Below, one piece after another: positions 6,971 to 14,918 of a stretch of 22,446 nt of DNA; the first letter of the stretch is position 1; each line of letters begins with the position of its first letter. The position numbers and the translations under genes were made by a program. Under the pieces are notes generated by a model. The model was given only the letters and a program-made list of their open reading frames with translations, was not told the origin of the DNA and made no database searches. The stretch is from DSUN01 sp035527715 (GTDB taxonomy: Bacteria; Planctomycetota; PUPC01; DSUN01), in contig DATKZY010000189.1 of the NCBI GenBank assembly GCA_035527715.1, positions 1 to 22,446 on the forward strand. The letters are read 5' to 3'.

Positions 6971-8158
6971 TCATTCCTTCGCAGGGGGCGCTCGCCGACT
7001 GGCGAGGTCGGCCTCGTCGGCCGCCGTGTCGGCGCCAAGATGCCGCGCCCTGTCCAGCTCCTCCCTGGCCCGCTCGAGGTGTCCCAGCTCCAGGAGCAGG
7101 CGCGCCACGGCGAGGACGTGCTTCGGGTCCTTCGCGTTGCCTGCCAGGAGAGCGAGGCGGGCCGAGGCGTCGGGGCCGAGCCGCTCCCAGGCGATCTTTT
7201 CCTCCCCTTGCCGTGTGATGGTGTGGATGTACTCGGCGTCGGCAACCGTCAACTCGCCGGGCCAGCCGGGCACGCCAAGCGTCCGCTTGTCGAGCCTCGG
7301 CTTGGCATCGAGAATGGCGTCTATGATCTGCTTCTTGAGCGCCACGAGCGCCTCGATTCGTCTGACGCGGCGCGCGTGCAGCTCCTGGTACTGCGGCCGG
7401 TCGAACTTGAGCTTCCGCACCTCGGCCAGCGCGGCCTCAAACCCCCAGGTCGGCAGTGTCGCGTCAATGGCAGCGATGGCCTGGGCGTAGTGGGCCGCCG
7501 CCTCGGCGTCCTCGCGCGCGACGAGCTGCTTGACCCGCTCCTTCGCCTGGGCTGTGAAGTCCTCGATGCCGAAGGCCGTGACCCCATCGAGCACCTTGCG
7601 GGCATCGGCAACGCGGCCCTCGCCGGCCAACTTGTCCGCCTCGGCCATCCTCGCCTTGAAGGCCCGGTTCGCCTGGCGGCGCAGCTCGACCACCTCGGGG
7701 TCGGCGCGGAGCCGCAGCTCCTCGTCGTCGTAGCGGTCCATCACCCGCTCGAGGGCCGCGATGGCGTCGCCCCAGCGGTTCTGGCCCACGTAGAGCTCGA
7801 CCCGCCGCTTCGCCGCCTCGTACTCGGCCTCGATCCGCTCGCGCAGCGTGCGGTGGCCCGACCGCTCCGTCGTCTCGGGCGGCGCGTACAGCGTGATCCA
7901 CTCCTCGTCGTCGGGCTCGCGCGCCTTGCCAGTCGCCGGGGCCGGCTTCGGGCGCGCGGCGGCCGTTCGGTCGGGGGGATTGGGGAACGCCGGGCGCCGC
8001 CGCGAGCTGCGCGCCACCAGCAGCCCCACCAGCGCCAGGAGGCCCGCCATGCCGAGGATCGTGAGCCAGATCGCCACCTTTCCCCCCGTGCTCACGGCCG
8101 GGGCGGGCCGCCCGAGCCGCCGCGGCGCCTGGGCCTTCGGCTTGCCTTCTGCGTCCAT
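6971..8158 (-). CDS. Single-pass membrane protein with helical, TPR-like repeats (hypothetical)
   Basis: The product has 395 residues and is not recognised as a named family. A short basic cytoplasmic head is followed by one transmembrane segment (about 26-49, ending in SSRRR). A proline- and alanine-rich low-complexity spacer comes next, then a long alpha-helical region (about 105-390) rich in A, E, L and R. Helix pairs such as NRWGDAIAALERVMDRY, GRVADARKVLDGV and HVLAVARLLLELGHLERAREELDRA resemble TPR units. This suggests an inner-membrane-anchored scaffold with its repeats on the far side of the membrane. The ATG at 8158 has a GAGG site and a near-consensus promoter at 8192-8219. It is a monocistronic unit convergent with the GYF_2 gene. 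Confidence 0.8.
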   Translation of the reverse strand: MDAEGKPKAQAPRRLGRPAPAVSTGGKVAIWLTILGMAGLLALVGLLVARSSRRRPAFPNPPDRTAAARPKPAPATGKAREPDDEEWITLYAPPETTERSGHRTLRERIEAEYEAAKRRVELYVGQNRWGDAIAALERVMDRYDDEELRLRADPEVVELRRQANRAFKARMAEADKLAGEGRVADARKVLDGVTAFGIEDFTAQAKERVKQLVAREDAEAAAHYAQAIAAIDATLPTWGFEAALAEVRKLKFDRPQYQELHARRVRRIEALVALKKQIIDAILDAKPRLDKRTLGVPGWPGELTVADAEYIHTITRQGEEKIAWERLGPDASARLALLAGNAKDPKHVLAVARLLLELGHLERAREELDRARHLGADTAADEADLASRRAPPAKE

Positions 8159-8191
8159 GCCTGCACCTCGCCCTTACTCACCCCCCGCCCC

Positions 8192-8219
8192 ATTCTAGCG
8201 TCTCATCCCCACTTGTCAA
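8192..8219 (-). promoter_or_regulatory. Sigma-70-type promoter of the TPR-like membrane protein gene
   Basis: On the minus strand TTGACA (8214-8219) and TAGAAT (8192-8197) are separated by 16 bp, 33 bp upstream of the ATG. Confidence 0.75.
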
Positions 8220-8264
8220 TGGAGTCTCACCCCGCTTCTGGCGTATCTGAGGATCACCCCAAAG

Positions 8265-8350
8265 GTGGCACGGCTGGCTTGTCCAGCCGTGTCTTCGGCG
8301 CTGGTGCTGCCGCGGCGGAAGAACACGGCTGGGCAAGCCAGCCGTGCCAC
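8265..8350. repeat. Nested inverted-repeat doublet (BIME-like)
   Basis: The segments 8265-8296 and 8319-8350 are imperfect inverted copies (one mismatch and one indel over about 32 bp) around a 22-nt spacer. Each arm contains its own 9-bp palindrome, CACGGCTGG and CCAGCCGTG around CTTGT or its counterpart. The architecture matches the doublet at 903-981 although the sequence is unrelated. It lies in the 479-bp gap between divergent genes; the rest of that gap holds two promoters and a 34-bp palindrome. Confidence 0.82.
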
Positions 8351-8451
8351 AGGCGGGAGCGAACCGCCGGCGCCCCCCGGAAGCGGGCAGACGCACGTCA
8401 ACGCCCTGGCGTCAGACACGCCACGGGTTTCCGGGCGGGTGCCGTTGAAGG

Positions 8452-8485
8452 GATAATTGCACACTTGTACAAGTGTGCAATTATC
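8452..8485. promoter_or_regulatory. Perfect 34-bp palindrome, candidate operator
   Basis: Seventeen bases (GATAATTGCACACTTGT) are followed directly by their exact reverse complement, with no loop. It is AT-rich compared with its neighbours and lies 75 bp upstream of the -35 box of the dehydrogenase gene. Perfect loopless dyads of this kind are typical binding sites for dimeric or tetrameric regulators, but no regulator gene adjoins it; a recombination site or repeat is the alternative. Confidence 0.6.
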
Positions 8486-8560
8486 GTCCACTGCGCGCGT
8501 CACACCGATGCGCCAACCCCCCAGTGACGCTCCGGCGACGGCGGACTCCTGAGGCCGGCC

Positions 8561-8589
8561 TTGACACGTTCGGGCGGAATCCCTAAGGT
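8561..8589 (+). promoter_or_regulatory. Promoter of the SDR gene
   Basis: TTGACA (8561-8566), a 17-bp spacer and TAAGGT (8584-8589) lie 48 bp upstream of the ATG. The -35 is consensus and the -10 is weak. Confidence 0.6.
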
Positions 8590-8637
8590 GGTAGGCGGGG
8601 AGGATGTCGCCTCTTCACTACGCAGGGAGAAGCAGCA

Positions 8638-9402
8638 ATGCTCACGGTGGACCTTTCGGGAAAGAAGGCACTGGTCACGGGCGCCAGCACCGGCATCGGG
8701 CGGGCCATCGCCCTGGCCCTCGCACGGAACGGCGCCGACGTGGCGGTGAACTACTGCTCGAGCCAGGCCGCCGCCGAGGAGGTCGCGCGCGAGATCCGCG
8801 CCATGGGCCGCACGTGTGTCGTCGTCCAGGCCGACGTCGCGGCGAAGCCCGAGGTCCAGCGCCTCTTCGCCGCGGTCGGGGCCGCCTTTGGCCCGAAGCT
8901 CGACATCCTGGTCAACAACGCCGGCGCACTCGTCAGCCGCGAGCTGATCGCCGTGATGAAGGAAGAGACGTTCGACCGCGTGGTCGCCGTGAACTTCAAG
9001 AGCGTGTTCCTCTGCTGCCAGGCAGCCATCCCTCGCCTGGTGGACCGCACGGGTCGGGTCATCAACCTCACGAGCGTGGCCGCGCGCAACGGCGGCGGCC
9101 CGGGGGCGGGCGCCTACGCCGCCTCGAAGGCCGCCGTGAGCTGCCTCACGAAGAACCTCGCCAAGGAGCTCGCCCCGCGCGGCATCACCGTCAACGGCAT
9201 CGCCCCCGGCGTCATCGCCACCCCCTTCCACGAGAAATACTCGACGCCCGAGCTCATGCAGCGCTTCGCGGCCAACACCCCCCTCGGCCACAACGGCGTG
9301 GCAGAGGACTGCGTCGGCGCCGCCCTCTTCCTCGTTTCCCCCGAGGCCGGCTTCGTCACGGGCGAGACCCTCGAGGTCAACGGGGGCATGCTGATGGACT
9401 GA
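8638..9402 (+). CDS. Short-chain dehydrogenase/reductase (FabG-like)
   Basis: The product is a 254-residue classical SDR, a cytoplasmic NAD(P)-dependent oxidoreductase. The cofactor motif TGASTGIG is at 14-21, NNAG at 93-96 and the active-site Asn at 119. The catalytic triad is Ser146 (INLTSVAA), Tyr160 and Lys164 (YAASK). The C-terminal VTGETLEVNGGMLMD is typical of FabG-like and sugar/polyol dehydrogenases. It is not near fatty acid genes, so a catabolic dehydrogenase is as likely as a 3-oxoacyl-ACP reductase. The ATG is preceded by AGGGAGA 7 nt upstream and by its own promoter. The gene stands alone between a regulatory palindrome and a tRNA gene. Confidence 0.93.
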   Translation: MLTVDLSGKKALVTGASTGIGRAIALALARNGADVAVNYCSSQAAAEEVAREIRAMGRTCVVVQADVAAKPEVQRLFAAVGAAFGPKLDILVNNAGALVSRELIAVMKEETFDRVVAVNFKSVFLCCQAAIPRLVDRTGRVINLTSVAARNGGGPGAGAYAASKAAVSCLTKNLAKELAPRGITVNGIAPGVIATPFHEKYSTPELMQRFAANTPLGHNGVAEDCVGAALFLVSPEAGFVTGETLEVNGGMLMD

Positions 9403-9407
9403 GGGGC

Positions 9408-9435
9408 TTGCAAAAGCGGCGGGTAGTGGTATAAT
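9408..9435 (+). promoter_or_regulatory. Promoter of tRNA-Leu
   Basis: TTGCAA (9408-9413), a 16-bp spacer and a perfect TATAAT (9430-9435) end 13 bp before the tRNA. Confidence 0.75.
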
Positions 9436-9448
9436 ACCTCTTGCCGAC

Positions 9449-9533
<85 letters not shown>

Positions 9534-9547
9534 CTCTCCTACACCTG

Positions 9548-9600
9548 AAAGCTCCTGGGCGACCATTGGGACGATCCCCATCACCCCGCCCAGGAGCTTT
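9548..9600. terminator. Hairpin between tRNA-Leu and the convergent operon
   Basis: A perfect 14-bp stem (AAAGCTCCTGGGCG at 9548-9561 with 9587-9600) encloses a 25-nt loop. The flanks are A-rich on the left and T-rich on the right, so it can serve as a bidirectional terminator for the tRNA (plus) and the effector-like operon (minus). Confidence 0.7.
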
Positions 9601-9661
9601 GTCTTGGACCGCCCGCCCGTCATAGGCCCCGTGCCGCCAGGGGCGCCCGGCCCGCGCCACC

Positions 9662-11122
9662 TCAGTGGACCCGCTCCAGGCGCACGACATCCTCTGGATG
9701 GCGTGTGAGGACGTAGGTGAGGCGCGACATGGCCAGCATCTCGATGGGCACAACAACGGTGCCCTGGAGGGTGTGCGGCTCGTGGGGGGAGGCGCTGCTG
9801 AGAATTCGGCTGCCGCCGAGGAGGACCGCCCAGTCGCGGCGCGGCGGCCCGCCCGGGGCAACCGAGTAGCCCACAGCCGAGGCGCGCGACGGGCCCGGCA
9901 GCGTGGTGGCCGCGGCCGCCACGCTCACCTGGCCAGGCGCCGCAGCATCGGGGGACCACGTGGCGTCGGCGATGCAGAGGCGCGTGGCCTGGGCGTCCTC
10001 GGCGACGAGGGCCGCCGCGTGGACGCTGCCGTCGTCGGCCACGCGGACGGCGATCTCCGAGGCAGGCAGTGCGTGCTTCCCCTCGATAGCGACGGTGCGC
10101 AGCCTGGGCGCGGTGGTCCCCGCACCGGCGTCGGCGAGCACCGCCTGCAAGCCTTCCGGGGCCTTGACGAGGAACACGGCGACCCGCGCGTTGCCGCGGC
10201 CGGCCGGCCCAATCGCGGCCCGGGCGGCGAGCGGCGCCGAGGGCAGCGGAACAGCCCACAGAGACCTCGGGGCGTCCTGACCGCCGTCCTGTGGCATGGG
10301 GAAGCGGAGCAGGGCGAGCGAACGGGCGCTCGCGTTGACGACGAACACGTCCATCTCCCCGGTCGCAGGGGTGACTGCAGGGCGAACGAGCAGGGGCGGC
10401 GTGGGCAGGGCGATGCGCTGGACCTCTGTGCCGGGGAAGTCGGCGACACCGAGCAGGTTCCCGGCCTGCCATCCCGCGCGCGGCGACGGGGCGCCGAAAC
10501 CGGCGCAGTTCATCCACGGGCCGAAGACGGTCTCCGCCCCCGCGTCGGCGGGCGCGAGGCGCGACAGGCCCGCCAGCGTCACCAGGCCGGTCTCGGGGTC
10601 GCGCTCGTTGAGGAGCGCCACGTAGACCTCGCCGGCGGCCCCCCCCTTCTGGAGGCAGAAGAGGCGGATCGGATACTCCTCCTGGAGGCCCGCCGCGGTC
10701 ACCAGTTGGAAGGATGTGAACGCGGCGTCCTCGACCAGGAACTCCACGGGCTGTGACCGTGCGACCTTTCCCCCCCACTCCAGGGCGGCCGAGAGGGTGT
10801 GTCGGCCGGGCTTGCTCAGCTTCACGAGTTGGTCCACGGACACTTCGGCAGCGTGGGCCTCCGAGGGCGCCAGGCGGATGGTCGCGGGATGCTCGCCCTC
10901 GACCGACGCCCTGGGGTCTCCGTGCACGGCGCCGCGGGCGTGGAACGTGTGGCCGCCCGGGCACGAGGGGCCTTCGACGGTGTAGGTGGGCTGTCGGTTG
11001 GTGTTGTCCCCGGGGTCTGGCACGTCAAGAGGTTCGCGCCCGTCGTTTTCGATAGTGACGGTGGCGAGCATCGAGGCCCGGGCGAGGAAGCGCTGCTGGG
11101 CGAGGGTCACCTGGATGCGCAC
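9662..11122 (-). CDS. Last gene of the effector-like operon: Ig-like N-terminus plus beta-rich body, function unknown
   Basis: The product has 486 residues from the GTG at 11120-11122, which has a GGAAAGG site upstream; a longer in-frame start overlapping the protease gene is less likely. It has no signal peptide or transmembrane segment. Residues 1-125 look like an Ig-fold or CARDB-like domain (ASMLATVTIENDGREPLDVP, HTLSAALEWGGKVARSQPVEF). The remainder is rich in short beta strands at regular intervals (GEVYVALLNE, MDVFVVNAS, RVAVFLVKA, WAVLLGGS), compatible with a beta-propeller. No family is recognised. As the last gene after a protease it could be an inhibitor/immunity protein, an adaptor or a second secreted cargo protein; nothing in the sequence decides. 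It is 55 bp downstream of the protease gene. Confidence 0.75.
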   Translation of the reverse strand: MRIQVTLAQQRFLARASMLATVTIENDGREPLDVPDPGDNTNRQPTYTVEGPSCPGGHTFHARGAVHGDPRASVEGEHPATIRLAPSEAHAAEVSVDQLVKLSKPGRHTLSAALEWGGKVARSQPVEFLVEDAAFTSFQLVTAAGLQEEYPIRLFCLQKGGAAGEVYVALLNERDPETGLVTLAGLSRLAPADAGAETVFGPWMNCAGFGAPSPRAGWQAGNLLGVADFPGTEVQRIALPTPPLLVRPAVTPATGEMDVFVVNASARSLALLRFPMPQDGGQDAPRSLWAVPLPSAPLAARAAIGPAGRGNARVAVFLVKAPEGLQAVLADAGAGTTAPRLRTVAIEGKHALPASEIAVRVADDGSVHAAALVAEDAQATRLCIADATWSPDAAAPGQVSVAAAATTLPGPSRASAVGYSVAPGGPPRRDWAVLLGGSRILSSASPHEPHTLQGTVVVPIEMLAMSRLTYVLTRHPEDVVRLERVH

Positions 11123-11177
11123 GGGGGGTTCCTTTCCCGGGTAAGGGCGGATGGGGCGGCGTGGGGGCGCCGCTGGT

Positions 11178-13487
11178 CTATCCCCTCTGGTTCCTGGTGC
11201 CATCGGGGTCGAGCGCGCTCTTGTCCCACCCGCGGAGGCGAAGCTGGCAGAAGCCGCACAGCTCCATGGCCGTGTTTTCGTTGTAGGACATGAGGCAGGA
11301 ATTTACATCCTTGTCGTGGGCCTTATAGTCCCGGCGTTCCCAGGTGTCGGGCGGATGGGGGAGGAAGAGGTGGTGGCCGATTTCGTGGGCGCTGAGCTTA
11401 TCGAGTCCGCACCGCACACAGCCTGCCCACCCCATCAGGAGGAAGCCGCATTTGTCCTCCGTGCCGCTGGGGAAGTCGAGGGCCAGGCCAAACGACACGG
11501 CGTGGAGCCGGTGGGTCTGGTTGTGCGGCCGCTCGGTCTGGAAGATCGTGACGCCATCGCCGTCGGGAAGCTGGGCATCGAAGACCTCCTTTAGGATTTT
11601 GAGGGCCAGCTTTTGGAGCGCCGCGGCGTACTTGGCCTCGGTGTCGAGACCGTTGGCCGGGTTGTTCATCGAGTTGCCCACAAAGGCCCACCCCGTGCTG
11701 GCGATTCCGGCGATCCTCGAGCTGTCTTCAGGGCCGTAGCCGGCCATCGAGGCGGCGGCCCCTGCCTGGGCATGCGCGTCGGAGGCCCTGGATTGGCCGG
11801 CCGCGGCAGTGGCGATCCTCTCGGCCCGCGCCGCGGGCACGCCGGCCGCGGTGAGGGCATGCGTGATCACCAGCTTCCGCCACGCCTGCATGAGCTCAGC
11901 TCGGGTGCGGAAGTAGGCGCCTGCGGGCCCGGCAGCGTGCTGGTTGACGCTGGGGTCCACCAGCAGTTTGACCAGGACTGCCTCTTCGGACATGGCGGCC
12001 TTGAAGGCATTGTTCCAGGTGGCCTCGTCCATCACCTGCGCCGCCCCGGCGGCATTCTCGATCTCGACGAAGGCCCGGGTGTAGCAGTTGGCGATGCTGG
12101 CCAGGTTCAGGGTGGTGGCGCCCGCCGTCTTCTTGAGGTACTTGCGGAAGTGAAGCTTCCGCCAGACCTCGAACGTGCCGGTGGATGCCTTGAGCGATGC
12201 GTCCAGGGGCAAGGGGGCGTCGGAATCAACGTTCAGCTTCACGTTCCCTGCCTGGTTGACGTCGTGGGCGACGTGGACCGTGATGGAATAGGCGTCGCCC
12301 GCCATGCGGGAGGGTTGGAAGAAGACGCCGGTCTTCGCGGCCAGCTTCTTGTCGGTCCAGGCGTAGCTGTAGGCGGACCACACACGCGGCGCGGGGCAGG
12401 CCTCCACCTTGAAGGGGAACTCACCGGGCTGGAGCGTGTCGGCCGGCGCGTAGCCGGCCTGTGCGGGAAACACGGCCACGGCGCCCGGCCCGCGCTTGCC
12501 GCCCCGGGCCGTGTGGTTGTTCTGGCCCGTGGGCTTGGTGGCCTGGACGTCGTAGTCTTGCGCCCGTTGCACGAATTCGGTTGGCGTCCCGCTGCTCTCG
12601 CTCTCCCAGTCCCAGAGGAACCGCACTTTGCCGAGGGACTTCGGGGCGAGGACGGGCTGGTCGGCGGAGCTCTTGGTGTGGACCTTCGCGAAGAGCGGGA
12701 TCTCCGGGCCATCCCCCCACAGGCCCTCGTAGACCGTGTAGAGGGAGTTGTCCGCCATGCTGTGGCCCTTCTTGAACTTGTTGCTCGTCAGGTACACCTT
12801 GACCTTGGTGTCTTTGACGGGAGGGCTGGCCCCCTGAGCTTTGAGAGCGGCGAACACGGCCCGGTCGTCGCCCTCGCCCTCGTCGGGCTCCGCCACGACT
12901 TCGTCGGGGCCGTACTCGAGTTCGAGCTTGGCGATGAGGACGTGGAGGTACGTCCACGCGGCGGGTGAGACGCAGATGCCGTTCTTGCCCTCGACGGTGA
13001 GCTTGAGCTTGTAGGGCGAGTGCTCCACGGTGAGGAACTGGTCGGGGAATGCGTCGTGGGCGCCGACATTTCCATCCCACTCGGTCTCGTCGCCGAACTT
13101 GAGGGTGTGCTGGCCGTGGAGAAGCTCGTCATCCTTGAGCTGGCGCGTCCAGACGGGGGCGGCGCTGAAGCGGCGGAAGAGCTCCAGGGTGGCTTTCTCG
13201 ATGGCCAGGAAGGGGTTGTGCAGCTCGTAGGTGATCTTCACCTTGTCGGTCCTCGACGGGGCGACGGCCCATGTGGCCGCGTCGAGCTGTGGGCCTGGGG
13301 CGAAGTGGAAGTCGTCGGTGCCCGTGTTTGCGGCCTTCGCCGCCGGCGCGCCCCGGACGGTGTAGGACTTGCTGAGCTTGCCCCCGGCCTCCAGGCGCAC
13401 CTGGAGCACTCCGAACTCGGGCACCCGGAGCTTGTTCACGTTCTTCTGGTCGTGGGCCGTTCGTGCTACATTCGCGGTGAGGTCCAT
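11178..13487 (-). CDS. Metzincin-like zinc metalloprotease, candidate injected effector
   Basis: The product has 769 residues and lacks a signal peptide. The C-terminal zinc motif HEIGHHLFLPH is at 701-711 (HExxHxxxxxH) and is followed by a Met-turn-like CLMSY (731-735), as in metzincins. The glycine normally at motif position 8 is Phe. Cysteines cluster around this domain (CGFLLMGWAGCVRC before it, CGFC after it). Residues about 225-300 hold a beta-rich module with VYEGLWGDGPEIPLFAKV and APKSLGKVRFLWDWE. I associate such modules, from memory, with proteins encoded in VgrG/PAAR neighbourhoods. Lack of a signal peptide plus the LysM and 127-aa neighbours suggests export by a contractile injection machine. 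The ribosome-binding site AGGAG overlaps the TAG of the LysM gene, so the two are translationally coupled. Cleavage target unknown. Confidence 0.85.
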   Translation of the reverse strand: MDLTANVARTAHDQKNVNKLRVPEFGVLQVRLEAGGKLSKSYTVRGAPAAKAANTGTDDFHFAPGPQLDAATWAVAPSRTDKVKITYELHNPFLAIEKATLELFRRFSAAPVWTRQLKDDELLHGQHTLKFGDETEWDGNVGAHDAFPDQFLTVEHSPYKLKLTVEGKNGICVSPAAWTYLHVLIAKLELEYGPDEVVAEPDEGEGDDRAVFAALKAQGASPPVKDTKVKVYLTSNKFKKGHSMADNSLYTVYEGLWGDGPEIPLFAKVHTKSSADQPVLAPKSLGKVRFLWDWESESSGTPTEFVQRAQDYDVQATKPTGQNNHTARGGKRGPGAVAVFPAQAGYAPADTLQPGEFPFKVEACPAPRVWSAYSYAWTDKKLAAKTGVFFQPSRMAGDAYSITVHVAHDVNQAGNVKLNVDSDAPLPLDASLKASTGTFEVWRKLHFRKYLKKTAGATTLNLASIANCYTRAFVEIENAAGAAQVMDEATWNNAFKAAMSEEAVLVKLLVDPSVNQHAAGPAGAYFRTRAELMQAWRKLVITHALTAAGVPAARAERIATAAAGQSRASDAHAQAGAAASMAGYGPEDSSRIAGIASTGWAFVGNSMNNPANGLDTEAKYAAALQKLALKILKEVFDAQLPDGDGVTIFQTERPHNQTHRLHAVSFGLALDFPSGTEDKCGFLLMGWAGCVRCGLDKLSAHEIGHHLFLPHPPDTWERRDYKAHDKDVNSCLMSYNENTAMELCGFCQLRLRGWDKSALDPDGTRNQRG

Positions 13488-13494
13488 CGCGCTC

Positions 13495-14259
13495 CTACGG
13501 ATTGTCGTGCAGGGTTTCGAGCTTGCCCATGATGTCGGCGAACTGGCCGGAGCCGTTCTCCTGCTTCTCCTGGAGCTTCTGGTAGAGCTTGACCGCGCGC
13601 GCGGTCTTCGCGTCGTCGGAGTCCGTGTCGCACGGGAACGCGAGGTTGTGGAGGCGGGCCTGAACGCCGGAGCGGTCGCTGCCCGTCGGCAGGTGCCCGA
13701 GCAGGAGGCCCCAGTTGATCACCGTCCCGCCAGGGTCGCGCTCCGCCGGCGTGGCGTCCGTGAAATCGGCGGGCACGATGGGCGGCGGGTAGGGCGGCGG
13801 GCTGGCGACGGTGGCGGGGGCCGGCGTGCCCGCTGGGGCGACGTAGGGCGCGCTGAGCGTGACCTTGAGGGTCGCGTTCCTGGCCTGGGGCGGCAGGTCG
13901 GCGATCTCGATGAGGCCGTTGGCCCCGGTGGTGCCCGAGCGGCTCAGGGGCGAAGCCAGTTGCCACTCGGCTCCCTTGACCGCGGCCATCTTCTCGTCCA
14001 CCAGCACGATGCGGAGCTTGGCCGGCCTCTTCTTCTTGACCACGAACTTCCAGGTCTGGTCCGCCGCCCTCTTTGCGACCTCTGTCTTCTCGTCGGGGAT
14101 TGCGACGCTCTTGCCCGGCAGGAGCATGTTCGGGTGGGGGCATTCGGTGCGCAGGCTGGCGTTGGCCCCGTGGTCCCAGATGGAGTGGTAGTTGCGGAAG
14201 CCATGCTTGTCGGCGAGGCTCGACAGGCACTCTCCGGCCACCACGGCTACGGTCTTCAT
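13495..14259 (-). CDS. LysM and peptidoglycan-binding-like protein of an injection-system module
   Basis: The product has 254 residues and no signal peptide. Residues 1-55 form a LysM-type module (VVAGECLSSLADKHGF, SIWDHGAN, NMLLPGKSVAIP). Residues about 80-140 resemble an Ig/carboxypeptidase-regulatory fold (LRIVLVDEKMAAVKGAEWQL, GANGLIEIADLPP). A proline-rich linker (140-165) leads to a C-terminal peptidoglycan-binding-1-like segment (195-254, GVQARLHNLAFPCD, TARAVKLYQKL, LETLHDNP). This order is known from proteins encoded next to VgrG and PAAR genes, where they are thought to help load or position cargo. The ATG at 14259 has a GAGGG site. The stop overlaps the ribosome-binding site of the protease gene, and the upstream gene ends 21 bp away. 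Confidence 0.85.
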   Translation of the reverse strand: MKTVAVVAGECLSSLADKHGFRNYHSIWDHGANASLRTECPHPNMLLPGKSVAIPDEKTEVAKRAADQTWKFVVKKKRPAKLRIVLVDEKMAAVKGAEWQLASPLSRSGTTGANGLIEIADLPPQARNATLKVTLSAPYVAPAGTPAPATVASPPPYPPPIVPADFTDATPAERDPGGTVINWGLLLGHLPTGSDRSGVQARLHNLAFPCDTDSDDAKTARAVKLYQKLQEKQENGSGQFADIMGKLETLHDNP

Positions 14260-14280
14260 GCGGTCGCCCTCGCTCGACGG

Positions 14281-14904
14281 CTACTGCGGCTTCCACTCGA
14301 TGTCGTAGACGTCCGGGAACGAGATCTCGCACTGCCCGGCGTCGTAGAAGCTCTCGACCTTGTAAAGCCCGCCCCCGTCCGGCTTCCCGGTGTGCACCGT
14401 GCCATCGGGCACTCGCACCCTCACCGTCACGTCTGTCACGGGCTTCCGGTCCTCGTCCGCGACGAGCACCTTGATCCAGTGGGGGGTGCGCTTGCCTCGT
14501 CGAGTAGCGGCCGGGGCCACCGCGGGGCCGGCCGCCGCGGCCCTCGGCCCAACGTACAGCTCGTAGATGACCAGGTGGACTTCGGGCACGGTGACCGCGA
14601 CCGTCGAGGGGGGCTTCACGCGGGCGTGCGCGAAGTTCCTCTCCTCGCCGGGGCAGGCGAACGTGACCGAGTAGTCCCCGTGGTCGAGACCCGTGAACTG
14701 CGCGCGGCCCTGCGGGCTGGCCGCCGCCTGCTTCGGCGTCGGGCCGCTCAGCGAGACCTTGGGCGGCTGGGAAAGCGGCTTGCCGTCCCTCCGCCGGACC
14801 TGCACGAGCAGCATGCCCTTCTTGAGGGGGCAGGGGGCCGTGGCGCTCGCGACCTTCTTCGTGTGCGAGACCGCCTGCGGCGCGTTGGCTTGCGGAGACG
14901 ACAC
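14281..14904 (-). CDS. Protein with two Ig/carboxypeptidase-regulatory-like modules
   Basis: The product has 207 residues from a GTG start at 14902-14904 preceded by GGGGAG. Residues about 30-105 (MLLVQVRRRDGKPLSQPPKV, GRAQFTGLDHGDYSVTFACP) and about 142-205 (HWIKVLVADEDRKPVTDVTV, GGLYKVESFYDAGQCEISFPD) are two beta-sandwich modules of the carboxypeptidase-regulatory/Cna-B-like kind, joined by an alanine- and proline-rich linker. There is no signal peptide or membrane segment. Its place second in the operon, between the 127-aa gene and the LysM gene, suggests a spike-associated or cargo-adaptor role, but this is inference. The specific family is not recognised. Confidence 0.8.
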   Translation of the reverse strand: MSSPQANAPQAVSHTKKVASATAPCPLKKGMLLVQVRRRDGKPLSQPPKVSLSGPTPKQAAASPQGRAQFTGLDHGDYSVTFACPGEERNFAHARVKPPSTVAVTVPEVHLVIYELYVGPRAAAAGPAVAPAATRRGKRTPHWIKVLVADEDRKPVTDVTVRVRVPDGTVHTGKPDGGGLYKVESFYDAGQCEISFPDVYDIEWKPQ

Positions 14905-14918
14905 GGGCGGCTCCCCGG

